Source: Chromera velia (Eukaryota > Sar > Chromeraceae). Taken from it: a stretch of DNA of 45,118 bases. Where the stretch lies: contig JAHBMJ010005804.1 of the NCBI GenBank assembly GCA_018398765.1, forward strand, positions 20,210-65,327. The letters run 5' to 3'. The position numbers and the translations under genes are program-made. Shown here one piece after another: positions 1 through 9,966 of the stretch (positions are counted from its first letter, which is position 1; each line of letters starts with the position of its first letter). The notes beneath the pieces are model-generated. The model had not been told where the DNA came from and made no database searches. It was given only the letters and a program-made list of their open reading frames with translations.

Positions 1-15
1 GGGGGGGGGGGGGGG
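1..15. other. Poly-G run at window edge
   Basis: Fifteen consecutive G residues open the window. Nothing nearby resembles them, so they may be an assembly or sequencing edge artefact or a truncated homopolymer. No function is assigned. Confidence 0.6.
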
Positions 16-1189
16 CTTGAAGTATTGCACAATCAAGAACTTCAGAAAACGACGGCAAGAATGATTCAGAAACTGTCAGAGCGTATCAGAGGGTACTGTC
101 TGCGAGAGATGAAAATGAAAATGCAAAGTCCTGAACAAACAGTCTCGGTTGTGAAAAAACAAACTCGAATTAAAAACAATCCTAATACACAGTATCTGTT
201 TCAGTCAATTGGTCATTCAAGTTCTATGTATGTTTGTTCGCAATAAAATAAGGAGATATATGATTTTCAATTATGATTCATTTATCATTGCCAATGATTC
301 TAAGCCCTTCTGAGTTAAATTAATTAATGTAATTAAACGACACGTACGTTGTAGAAGACCCTAGACACTAGAGATATTCCATACTTACTTACTTACTTAC
401 TTAAGGTTGGTTAAGCCTAGGGTCTCCGATAACCATAGACAGATAGCAACCCATGCATGCATGCAGAAGTCGACAGACAGGGCTGGCTTGAGCCAGCCAT
501 AAAGGCATAAGCATGAATCGCCATACCCTCCATATGTGATTATTATAGTATTCAAAATAAAGTGTCAGTGACCTTGCATGCTCAGACAGCAACGCACTCC
601 GTGCGAACTGATATGATTATGTTAGATTTAAGTTGATCTGATTGCATGATGGCCACTTATACCCTAGATTATGCTAGTAATTAAAATTTTATTCAAGTTG
701 TTACTGGTAAATTACACATAAAACGCACCATAATCTAGATTAAAACTCGAAAACTAACTTGATTGACTAGTTGATTGATTACTTTTTGTGTATTATTAGC
801 TAAGTTTGAAATGAAAAATATGATAAACTTTAGATAAAACGCTTTAAAAGTATATTTAGTTTAAATTATTATAATACTATAGTCTATAAGAGTGCGTTTG
901 TGAAAAATTGAAATGATTAAATCTGAGGAGGGGACTAGGAAGGGAGTATAGACTGTATAGAAGGGCTTCAAACTGCAATAAAGTATTCTGAATCCCCTGG
1001 ATCTGACCAGGCGTCTGAGTTCATCATTCTCACTGGCAGTCACTTCCTACTAGTAACTTCCTTCTTGCTGTGCTTTCTCCGACTCAGAGCCTCGCAAATG
1101 CTTTGATAAAAATGCACCGCGCTCTGCACCGCTAGCCAGGATCAATTCAATGCACCATGCAACTCCGACAATTCCCTTTGATCCCGGCA
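16..1189. other. AT-rich intergenic region, no gene seen
   Basis: The sequence is AT-rich. It carries a short (TTAC)n repeat at about 382-402 and overlapping TGCATGCA palindromes at 454-465. The short open frames on both strands show no recognisable domain and no splice-consistent extension. The right end is probably the 3' flank of the minus-strand gene that stops at 1190. Confidence 0.6.
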
Positions 1190-2578
1190 TCAAACACCTG
1201 CGGGCTCATCCAGGACCGGAGCATCTAGAGGCTCCGTGACTTCCTCTCCTTCGTGTCCCTTCCCCACCCCCTCCATGAAAATCCCAGGGTCGTCTTCTAC
1301 TGGAGTCCCCGAATCGCCCTTCAGGGCCTGTAACTCTGCCTCAAGAACCCTCACCCTCTCCCTGAGGGCCTCTGTCTCTTTGGCAGAGTCCCCGGAACTC
1401 GGGTCTCCCTTCCGCATGTGACCAAACCCAAGTACGTACTGGAGTTTCTGCCCAATCTTTTTTCGTTTCTCTGGTACCAAAGTGTTCAGAATTCTTTTGA
1501 AGTCTTCGACAATGGCTTCATCGACTGTGGCGTTCTCCGGTGCCGGTCGTGACTTTCCTGTCTGTAATTTGGCTGTCATGGGGGCCGATTTGTACATTGC
1601 AAAACATGGGAAGTACAGATCGAGGTCATTGAGTACTTCCCTCAGTTTCAGAGTGAGGGTAGCATTCTCCTGCTCTCTGTATTTCAATTGTTCTTCCAAC
1701 TCCTGCTGTCGTTGGGAGAATTTGTTTTCGAGAGTTGAGATCAGTCTTTGCATCTGCTGCGGGTGCTTTGTGCGTGCCTCCTCCAATTCATTTGTGACCG
1801 TTTCCAATTCTTCTTGTGCTTTTCGCGTGCGCGCTTTGTGGTGAAAGAGCGCGGCCTTCAACTCTTTCAAGACACGGTCGAAGAGTTCCACGTAGGTACG
1901 CCAGATCTTTTCCAACACCACCCCCCTCTCCACACAATGGTGTGCAACCTGTCTGACAAGCTCATGAAGTCCCATCGACAGGAGGGGAACGAGGTCTTCC
2001 ACTGCCTGGCTGAGATCAGCCTTTGTGCCCAGGCGGCTGGCGTATCTTTCGAGGGCTTGGGTGATCCACCTGTCCAAGAGAATGGCATCAAGCCGACTGG
2101 AGGGCTTGTTGGAGGGGAAGATCAGTGAGTGCCATAGACCGTCTGATGGATTGAATTTTGCGTCTTTGACGGGCATGAATGACTTCTCTACCACGTGATC
2201 TTCCTTCGGAATGGTGGACTCTTGGAGTGGGGGCTCGAGAAAGCTCTTCTTGTTGTGGAGATACGACACATCGGCGTGGGGCCTGGACTTGGCCCCTTTG
2301 GCGGCTGCCAGTCCCTGAAGGACTGACGCAGCAGTGTCGAGGGAAGAAGCAAAGGAGCTGGAGGAAGGGTCATGGAGTTTGCTGTCTAGAACGTCACGGG
2401 CAATTTTGAAGATCCTCTTACGTTCTTCTGGAACTTTCTTGTCCCTCGCAGACTGAGAACCTGAAATGGCGGGGGCTTTAGCGAAGTCGCTGGGACCTGC
2501 CCCTTGGAATCTTTCGGTGGCAGGAGGCTGTTGAGAAAGAGGACCGCTCACCCTTAGCTTTGGGAGCGTGTCAGTCAT
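1190..2578 (-). CDS. Axonemal dynein light chain (p28)-domain protein
   Basis: A single open exon of 462 codons ending in TGA at 1190-1192. The frame stays open upstream to 2719, but I chose the Met at 2576-2578 because it starts a low-complexity leader (MTDTLPKLRVSG...). The middle (about residues 165-270) holds DAILLDRWITQALERY and then LHELVRQVAHHCVERG. This matches the inner-arm dynein light intermediate chain p28 / Ax_dynein_light family pattern, in which an Arg-Gln-Val ... Cys-x-Glu-Arg-Gly segment precedes a long helix. A charged coiled coil follows (about 265-330), then a second heptad-like segment near 425-450 and an acidic C-terminus. It is longer than p28 proper (about 250 residues), so an AXDND1-like member is the alternative. 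Inferred role: inner-arm dynein or another axonemal structure in a flagellated stage. It is divergent from the GTPase gene at 3368. Confidence 0.75.
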   Translation of the reverse strand: MTDTLPKLRVSGPLSQQPPATERFQGAGPSDFAKAPAISGSQSARDKKVPEERKRIFKIARDVLDSKLHDPSSSSFASSLDTAASVLQGLAAAKGAKSRPHADVSYLHNKKSFLEPPLQESTIPKEDHVVEKSFMPVKDAKFNPSDGLWHSLIFPSNKPSSRLDAILLDRWITQALERYASRLGTKADLSQAVEDLVPLLSMGLHELVRQVAHHCVERGVVLEKIWRTYVELFDRVLKELKAALFHHKARTRKAQEELETVTNELEEARTKHPQQMQRLISTLENKFSQRQQELEEQLKYREQENATLTLKLREVLNDLDLYFPCFAMYKSAPMTAKLQTGKSRPAPENATVDEAIVEDFKRILNTLVPEKRKKIGQKLQYVLGFGHMRKGDPSSGDSAKETEALRERVRVLEAELQALKGDSGTPVEDDPGIFMEGVGKGHEGEEVTEPLDAPVLDEPAGV

Positions 2579-3367
2579 CGTCCTCTCACACCGATTGACA
2601 CAGGGAAAGGGGACTGATCCGTGACTGCCGAACTTCAGGTCTCGAATTCCAGAAGATGTACATGCATTAGTGTTCAAGACCGTTCTGCTTCCTTTGCCGG
2701 CCGCTCGTGGTAATTCCAAATCCAGCGAATATACCCATACAGTACGGCTTGTGATGGCTCTTTGTTTCGCTTTCAGGCCGGAGTTTGACGAAGGTATAAA
2801 CGATCGAGCTATCTATATATAGAGCCTTAATTATACATGCATGTTTTGATGTAAATTAAAAAAAACTGTAGTACGTTGCTTTCTTCTGTCCCGGTCGGGC
2901 CTGAGCGTGAGGCTTCCTCTAATCTGCACTTGGGCTATACATTGAGGTTTGCCTGAACTTTGCCATTCATGGCTTGCCGCAGTGCGAATAGATTCTTCTG
3001 ACCGATACAAAGTTTTACGTGAAGCGCGCGCATGTCGCGCGCTGAGACGTTCGCGTGTTTTGGCGCGCATGCAAGCTAGCTAGCTCGGAAGAGACGCGAG
3101 ACGGGAGCTGCAACCTTGAAGATCCGTGAAGATCCAAGATCCGGAGTGTCTTAAATACGAAAAGGGACCTCTCCTCGGAGAGGGCCGTCAGATCATGCAG
3201 TTGCGAGTCTGCTGCGCACGACCATTAACCCCAGTGTATGTTCGATCGAGCTGGCGTCTCCAGAAGTGCAGGGACGCCTGACCGGAAAGGTGCGTTTGCA
3301 CAGGAAGTTGCGTAGTCCGTGTAGCCGTCTCTTATTGCGTAGCATACTGGTATTCGTTTCCATTGCA
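2579..3367. promoter_or_regulatory. Putative bidirectional promoter region
   Basis: This is the spacer between two head-to-head genes. It has an AT-rich half (2730-2880) and a CpG-rich patch at about 3020-3080 with GCGCGC blocks around a small palindrome (GCGCGCATGTCGCGCGC) and a CTAGCTAGCTAG run. I see no convincing coding frame. A promoter function is inferred only from gene orientation and CpG content. Confidence 0.4.
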
Positions 3368-6033
3368 ATGCCAAGTCCATTCACTGTGCTCAATTTTGAG
3401 GACGAAGCAGTTGATGCCATGCGGTGACAAGTTGAAGCGGGGGGTGATGATGACGTTGATGAGGAGATTGACAAACGGTTTAAGGAGCTGAAAGCAAAAG
3501 CGACTGAGAGAGGTGATGAGGCATGGAAGCAGGAGCTGCTCTGCGCAAGGAGACAAGTTTTGGACCGCGCTGCCCGCAGCTTGTATTTTCAGGATTCTGA
3601 GCGTACCAGACGGCTTGCTAGTGTCAAGGCACATGGCATTAGCGATCACTTGCTGCGTGGTCCTTATGGGAAGTGCATGAATGCACTCGTCGCGATCGAA
3701 GATCAGAAATGGGATTTGGAGCTCCCAACCATCGTTGTAGTCGGGAGTGAGAGTTCAGGCAAAAGCTCTACTCTTGAGCGAATTGCGAAGATGCGATGCT
3801 TCCCTCGAAAAAAGGATACGTGCACCCTGATGCCTATTCGTCTGAAGTTGGCGGCATCAAAACTGGGTTCTGACCAGTGCGTCCGTGTCTCCGTGCAAAA
3901 ACCCTTCGGTGTGCCCCCCGAATATCAGGTCGGTCTTGTGCCAGCTGTCGCTGTCCATTTTGCACAGCAACTTGAATCAGTGCAGTCAACATTGGGTGAC
4001 TTTTTTGTGCTTTTCTGAATGTTCACTGAATGCACCTGACTGGTGGTGACTGCAGGAATTGATCCCTCTTTCTCGGCGCGAACTGACTGCCAAGGATGTT
4101 GAAGAAAAAATGGCCAAGCGTGTCAAGCTTCGATTCCCCGAACAAGCAGCTCACGGCCGAAAGTACATGATTGACGACGAGGAGTTGGTCATTGAGATCT
4201 TCCGCCCGGACGTTGCCAACCTCGAGCTGGTCGACCTCCCGGGTCTCGCTCCAGGCAATCAGGCCGATGGACAGAAGATCCAGAAGCTGGTGAAGAAGTA
4301 CATGGATCGCCCCAGCACCCTAGTGCTCTGTGTTCTCGAGGGAGGCCCGAACAGCCTCGTAGGCATGCACGTCCTTCACCTGCTGCCCGAGGTTGACAGT
4401 ATTCAGCAACGCATCATCGGGATTGTCACCCACGCCGACCGGTTGAACAAGGACGCCATTCTGGAGATCGTGAAGAGCCGCGATGGGGACAGGTTCGGTG
4501 GAATCAAGATGTTGGTCCCGGTGATGAACGACGAACGCGGGAAGTTCGAGAGAGTCACAGATTACCACTCTCAGGTAGACGCAGACTCGCAGCCTCATGT
4601 TCTCAGTCAGAAGGATCGTGCAGAGATCGAATTTTTTGAGGACTTCGAGAATGCTGTCAACTTGCCCGCAATAGAGTGGGAGGCTGCCAAGAGCCAGCTT
4701 GGCATCAAGGGCCTCCTCAGGCAGATCCGATCCCACTTTCACGTCCGCATGCAGAAGTGGGCTGCAGCCAAGGCCGCAGATCTGCGGGACACTCTACTGA
4801 AGGAGGTTGATGAGGAGATTGACCTCCTCGGGGTCTGGCCCGTCAAGACCGATGAGCCGAACTCAGAAGAAAACCGAACGCAGATTCTCAGACGCTGGAT
4901 ACAGCGTACGAGGGCTGCCATCGAGTCGCAGACGTCCGTTGAGATCATCGAGTCCCACTTGAAAGAGCTCAGCCTGTACGACTTGTTCAAGAACGAGGAG
5001 ATTCTTGGAAAGGACAAAGAGACAGGTGCACGACTTGACCGTGAGGGTTGCCCCGAATGGGCGCAGTCTCTGCCACCGGCCCATTTCCCCCTCTCCATCG
5101 CTCTCAACCACCGCAGACTGCGCAAGGTCGCCGAGGTCCTCGTTGAGGAAGCTGACCGCCTGATTGCCAACCTGGCTGAGTCTGTGGTCGAATTCACCTT
5201 CCAAGTTCCGAACACCACCGATCCCTGTCGCATTGATTGCAGGCTGATGATTTTTTGGTTTGACAACTTCCGCACACAGATGCTTGAGTCAATGAAACAG
5301 CCTGACTTGTGCGAGCGTCTGAAAAAGGACCTTGGGGCAGCACTGGCTGCCCTCCCGGGTGTGTACCTGAATGAGAGAGCAATTAAGGAGAACCTGAAGC
5401 TGAAAGTGTACGAGTCCTACTTCTTGCCGTTCCTTGAGGAGATGATCAACTTCTCCGACTCGAACGACGTGGGAGACTTTGAGGGCCTCTTCGAGGAGAT
5501 GCCCTTCGAGGATCCCAACAGTGGGAGAGTCAGAGACATTGCAGCAGAGAGAATCGACCTCGACAGAAAACGCCGTCTGATCATGACAGCGATTGAAGAG
5601 ATCGAACATCTGAACACGATCTCCCCTGAGGTCGAGCTTGATCTCTCCCCGCGCTCTCGTGTGACTGCAGCAGATGTCTCTGGATCCGACGTCTCTGGTC
5701 GGTGGGACAGCAGGGGTGTGTGGGAAATGATCGTGAGAGGTTGCGTGTGTCCCGACTTTCTGTACGTAGTACTACGGGTGTTTTGGATGGCCCTTTACCA
5801 AAGCTGGAGGGAGCTCATTCAAACTTGCTTTAAGTTATCTCGAGGGAGGGTGCAGGGGGAGAAAAGGTGAAAATAGCACGTCTAGATTTTTATTTTCTCT
5901 CACCTATATTCCTTGTGTACATGGTTTGAAACGCAATACCCCTGCACGCTGCCTTCCCTCATTCCTTTTCTTTCATTCCTTTGCAGCGGACGAATCCGCC
6001 AACTGGATTGCAGGGGTGCGTGCGCAAGAGTGA
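3368..6033 (+). CDS. Dynamin-superfamily GTPase (Mx/DRP4-like)
   Basis: This is a large membrane- or assembly-associated GTPase. The G1 loop GSESSGKSS lies at about 3743-3769, after LPTIVVV. The Switch I region is DTCTLMPIRL, G3 is DLPG (about 4234), and the G4 position reads THADR rather than TKxD. The stalk follows, and a GED-like helix (RIDLDRKRRLIMTAIEEIEHLN) ends near 5610. I see no PH or Pro-rich domain, as in Mx/DRP4 proteins. An intron ends at the AG at 4054-4055. Phase-compatible donors are at 3980 and 4007, and I cannot choose between them. A second intron, 5698-5986, joins a final exon ending ANWIAGVRAQE with TGA at 6031-6033. If it is not spliced, the frame runs to 5870. The N-terminus is uncertain: the frame from ATG 3368 holds an in-frame TGA at 3425-3427, and the next in-frame ATG (3677) would cut the helix before the P-loop. 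Confidence 0.85.
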
Positions 6034-8415
6034 GTGATTATGGGCAAGGTGAGAGAGATACGCATGGAAGTTTCCAGGGGTTGTCTTTGGGGTCTGCGGA
6101 TTCAGTTTTGAGTGTGTTGGGTCAGTCAGACCTGTGTTCATGTCGGGAGATCAAGGCTGTCTCTTCGAAATCTTTCGCCTCTTGCCCGTGAGTGACACTG
6201 CGTGCATAGAGAGGAGTGATTGTGACTATGGCACTTCGTTTGCATGTGGAAGCTTTGAAGGGAGGGGTTGGTCGGCAGCTCATGCTTCTCGTGCGTGGCT
6301 TGTGTGAGAGTTGTCATGCGATTGTTGTTTGAATCGGTGAAATTGGTACTTTTTTCTCCAGTGAGGTCATGCAGGAGAGTGGGAAGGGCGTGTGAGGAAG
6401 AGGCACTAAAGTCGATTGTCAAAGTGTCGTGCGATTCGGAAAGCACCGATAGCACAAGCTTCTCTGCTTTGCGGGGCATGGCATGCAAGAAATGCTTTGT
6501 GAATGCGAGAGCATGTCATACCTAGATGCCATACTTACGTTGTCGTCCTTTGCAGCGGTTGGCATCTTTGTGTGAGTTTGGTTGAGTCAAATGTTGTGCA
6601 ATTGCCATACACAGAGGCACAGTGGTGCATATCTCTCCCTCTTTCTCCATTTGTGTCTAACAAGTGCGTGTGCGTGTGCGTGTGCGTGTGCATGCGTCTG
6701 TGAATCTGTATGTAACATAATTGTGGACATGCACTGCCGGGCGTGATGCAAGGATGAACAAGGGAAGGGGGTTGTGGGGGGAAAGCGAAGCGGTGCAGGG
6801 GGAGTGGGACTCAGATGAGATGAATCAGACCGATCTCAGAAAGGAAAAGCCTTCGCAAGATAGGAAGCTTGGGCGACGAGACTGTCGAGAGTGGGAATAA
6901 GACGGAATGTCTGCTTTCTCTTCTCCGGCCCCACCTGCATGCATGTGGAAGTATCGAACGGCACGTCAAATCTCTTGCCCCACTTTGTTTTGTTTTCTTC
7001 GTACGCTGATTTCACAATTTTGAGGCGTTTTTAGCTGGTAGAGATCGATCTGTATTATGAATGTTCCAGACCCGCCACTGCATCACTAGTTGCATCATAG
7101 TCTGTACAATATACATGATGAAGTATATGCTTATCGATCAGTCGTAAACATTCGTAAACCTGTTATTAACATTCATTAAGTTTATTACTATCATGACTCG
7201 GAATAGATGTTTGGCATTCAGCTTGTAGTATTCTAGGTAGTATTAAAAAAAAAAAATTAATTTAAAAGTTTTAGTATTTGAATGACTGTCATTGACTGAC
7301 TATAGGACTGACTCCTCTTCTTTGAAATCCATAGTAGATTTAATTGCAGCAATCATATTAAAATTTATACAGTGATTTTCAAACAATTTAATTGATGCCG
7401 CAACTTGAATGATACGTCAATGCGGCGTCATAGTCTGATGATAGTCATAGTCATAGCGATTGATGATTCTTATGGTACGGCGCTCTGATACGTTAGAGTG
7501 ACTAAGAGTAACCAGAACATCTCTACTTTTTATACTTTTTTTTTTTTTCATGATTTCTTTTATCTTTTCCCCTCTTTATCCTTCAAATCATTTTTTTTTT
7601 TTTGCTTCTTCTATTTGATCCAGATAGATTAAGGATTGTCTTTTTTTTTATTTTTATGTTTTCTATATGTGTTTTCCTCTTTTTAATACTGTCTCATCTA
7701 AGTACATCCAAAAAACTGTCTGCCAGGGGGGGACTCTGCCTCATACTTTCCAGCACTTTCCCCAAACATTCTTTTCCAGACATTATCGTAGTACCTCGTC
7801 TTACGGAACCAAGAATACTAAGATTGATATCACGGAACTTCTGCATGTGTGTCATGGAAGCTAGGGCTCGTACGCGGGGGCCCGGCTGAACGCGGCGCTT
7901 GCAATTCTCCCTCAGTACACGTGGCCGGGCTGGCCGGGGCTGCGAGGGCGCGCTGGCCTGCTGCGGCTGCTCGCGGGTTGGACCCGGCCGCCGCGGATTG
8001 AACATCAATCGGCCCGTTTTCATTGCACACATCCTGCAAATCGTCAGATTCTATATCGCCTATGACCACACTTCACTGCTCCGCTGTAGCAGGACTCTCT
8101 GATCGTGCAGACTGTGCGGGTTTCGAATACTATGAAATGGACTCTGCCGGCCCATGATGTCAGAGACGGGAGACGGCAACGTTGAAGACGAGCGATCGAC
8201 TTGGTGAGCATTATGTGTACCGCACGACCGTTGGTCTGAAACATTGTTCATCTTTTTTATCAGTGAGTCTTCTTTCCTAGCCCTCCTTCGTGAGAGTACC
8301 CTCTTCGTGCCAGAGATCCGAGAGAGGAGCTTGCAGACACATACTTCTGACCCTTGGTTCGTCGCCTTCGACGTGCGAACTACAAGTGGCATTGTTGTCC
8401 GTCCATATCTGTCCC
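6034..8415. other. Intergenic region with AT-rich core and CpG-rich 3' end
   Basis: The first ~700 bases are GC-moderate and may carry UTR or extra exon sequence of the GTPase gene: a pyrimidine tract with a CAG acceptor occurs at about 6541-6555. From about 6960 to 7860 it is AT-rich, with poly-A (7244-7257) and poly-T runs (7537-7550, 7591-7603). From 7860 to 8010 it becomes very CpG-rich, a plausible promoter for the SET gene at 8416. A TGCATGCA palindrome lies at 6936-6943. No gene is recognised. Confidence 0.5.
6664..6694. repeat. (GTGTGC)n microsatellite
   Basis: Tandem GTGTGC hexamers, about five copies, lie in non-coding sequence downstream of the dynamin-like gene. No function is inferred. 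Confidence 0.8.
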
Positions 8416-9966
8416 ATGGAGGTTGTAGAGGAGAGACACTCACACCAGTGTGGGGGGGTTCGAGTGGACGCGCATCCGCTTCATGCAGGTCACTGTGGTC
8501 TCTTTGCGTCAAGGGACTTTTCTCCTGGAGAGATGGTCTTCTCTGAACCCGCAGTGCTGGTCCTCTCCTCTCTCCCAGAAGCGCTGGCAATGGAGGCGGA
8601 TTGGGAGGCGTTCCAGAAATTGCCTGAGGATTTGAAGAGACGGGTCTTGGACCTGCATCCTGCCCCTTATTTGCTCGACGAGGAAGGGGAGGTGGTGGAT
8701 GAAGAGGATTTTTTCGATGATCTGCTCTTTGAGGTTGGAGACCTGGAGCGCGAGACGTTCTTCCGATTTCTTCGGATCGTCAAAGCCAACGCGTACGACT
8801 CCCATCTGTACATTCTGACCTCAAGGGCCAATCACAGCTGTAAACCGAAGTGCTTCAGAGCTGTGGATCGAGATGTTGTCTCTGTGCGTGCGAACTGCGC
8901 ACTCAAGAAGGGCGATGAAGTGACGGTTTCGTATCTTTCCGACGAACTCGAAGCGCTTCCCCAGGATGTGAGAGAGAGACACCTCCCATGGTCTTGTTGG
9001 TGCGCTTCGTGCGCGTCTCCAGTGGACTCCTCTCGTGCCTTCAAGTGCCCCCACTCTGACTGTCAGGGCTTCTGCTTCGCCCGTCAGATTGACTCCCTTG
9101 AATCCGAGACTCAGAATGACAGTACAGGAGAGTTAGCTGGTGCTGGTTCGAGTGAGAGGCATAATGCGTCAGGAGCAGCCTCGGTGTCCTTTGAGAGCTG
9201 CACTGTTTGTGGGAGGGCGCCAAGACTTGAGAGGGTCACTTCTTTGGTTTCCGCTGAGAGGTCCTTTCGGCTGAAATTGGAAAGTTTGTGGGACAGGGGG
9301 GTGGTTCCTTTGCACGTGGAAGAGCATTTTGAAGAGCTGTCAGAACTTTTGAAAGAGAGCAGGGCAACTCTTGGAAGCGGTCACTGGCTTGTCCGTGTTG
9401 CAGCCGGGAAGACATCGTCTTTGTGTATGAAGGCGCGACTTGCCACCTCAATATGGGCCCGTATGAAGATGTTGCAGTGTTGCAGCGCGACTCGAGAAGG
9501 TGTTCTTGACTCGGAGGGAGTCGGTGAAGAGGCGCGATTGCAATCCCGTGTGCAGGAGCGTGAGAAAGCTTGGAGGGGGAGAGAAATTGAGTCTCTGGAA
9601 ATTGAACGAGAGTGCTGGATGGTGGAGGGAAAGATCTCTAGACGGATGTTTAGGGAGAGTTTGGCGTTGACGTGCGAATCGTTGGGTGACGCATACATAT
9701 CTCTTGCAGCTTCTTCTGACTCCTCTGATAATCGGCTGGAGGCGGCTCGAGAGGCTTATGCAGGGAGCCTCTGTGAGGTGAGAACCATTTTCGGAGACTG
9801 CTCGAGTCATGCAGTCCGCCTTGCAGAGAAGATCAGATCCCTCGAAAGTTGCACCATCCGCCCTGCCAAGCAAATTTTGCGAAGAGAGATCGATCTATTA
9901 AAGCTTCAAAAAACGAGAGACGCAGTGCCTCAAACTGGCGAAATCTCTGAGAAGACGTCCGTATAA
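8416..9966 (+). CDS. SET-domain protein, SMYD-like without a MYND finger
   Basis: A predicted lysine methyltransferase of 516 residues in one exon. I chose ATG 8416 because the SET N-terminal strand block starts directly after it (GLFASRDFSPGEMVFSEPA), although the frame stays open upstream to 8290. The split SET core shows RANHSC at about residues 137-142, which forms the cofactor-binding pseudoknot, and VSYLSD with the catalytic-type Tyr near 173. The post-SET Cys cluster (WCWCASC) follows at about 194-200. Two further Cys pairs, CPHSDC and CTVC, probably bind zinc. The C-terminal ~200 residues are helical and charged, like the TPR-like lobe of SMYD enzymes. In SMYD proteins a MYND zinc finger interrupts SET, but here that interval is an acidic segment (about 70-100, EEGEVVDEEDFFDD) with no Cys/His array. 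The substrate is unknown. TAA stop. Confidence 0.85.
   Translation: MEVVEERHSHQCGGVRVDAHPLHAGHCGLFASRDFSPGEMVFSEPAVLVLSSLPEALAMEADWEAFQKLPEDLKRRVLDLHPAPYLLDEEGEVVDEEDFFDDLLFEVGDLERETFFRFLRIVKANAYDSHLYILTSRANHSCKPKCFRAVDRDVVSVRANCALKKGDEVTVSYLSDELEALPQDVRERHLPWSCWCASCASPVDSSRAFKCPHSDCQGFCFARQIDSLESETQNDSTGELAGAGSSERHNASGAASVSFESCTVCGRAPRLERVTSLVSAERSFRLKLESLWDRGVVPLHVEEHFEELSELLKESRATLGSGHWLVRVAAGKTSSLCMKARLATSIWARMKMLQCCSATREGVLDSEGVGEEARLQSRVQEREKAWRGREIESLEIERECWMVEGKISRRMFRESLALTCESLGDAYISLAASSDSSDNRLEAAREAYAGSLCEVRTIFGDCSSHAVRLAEKIRSLESCTIRPAKQILRREIDLLKLQKTRDAVPQTGEISEKTSV

Noticed and set aside
25-246. 73-codon open frame near the left edge
   Set aside because: Charged but featureless, in AT-rich sequence. 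No domain, splice context or neighbour supports it.
1482-1844. Plus-strand open frames opposite the axonemal gene
   Set aside because: They are antisense to a recognisable coding frame and show Ser/Cys-rich shadow composition.
3425-3427. Selenocysteine codon in the dynamin-like gene
   Set aside because: No dynamin-family member is known to me to use Sec here. The residue lies in a non-conserved leader, and I could not identify a SECIS element.
7860-8010. rRNA or tRNA gene in the GC-rich patch
   Set aside because: No B box, cloverleaf or rRNA-like conserved core. A CpG-rich promoter fits better.
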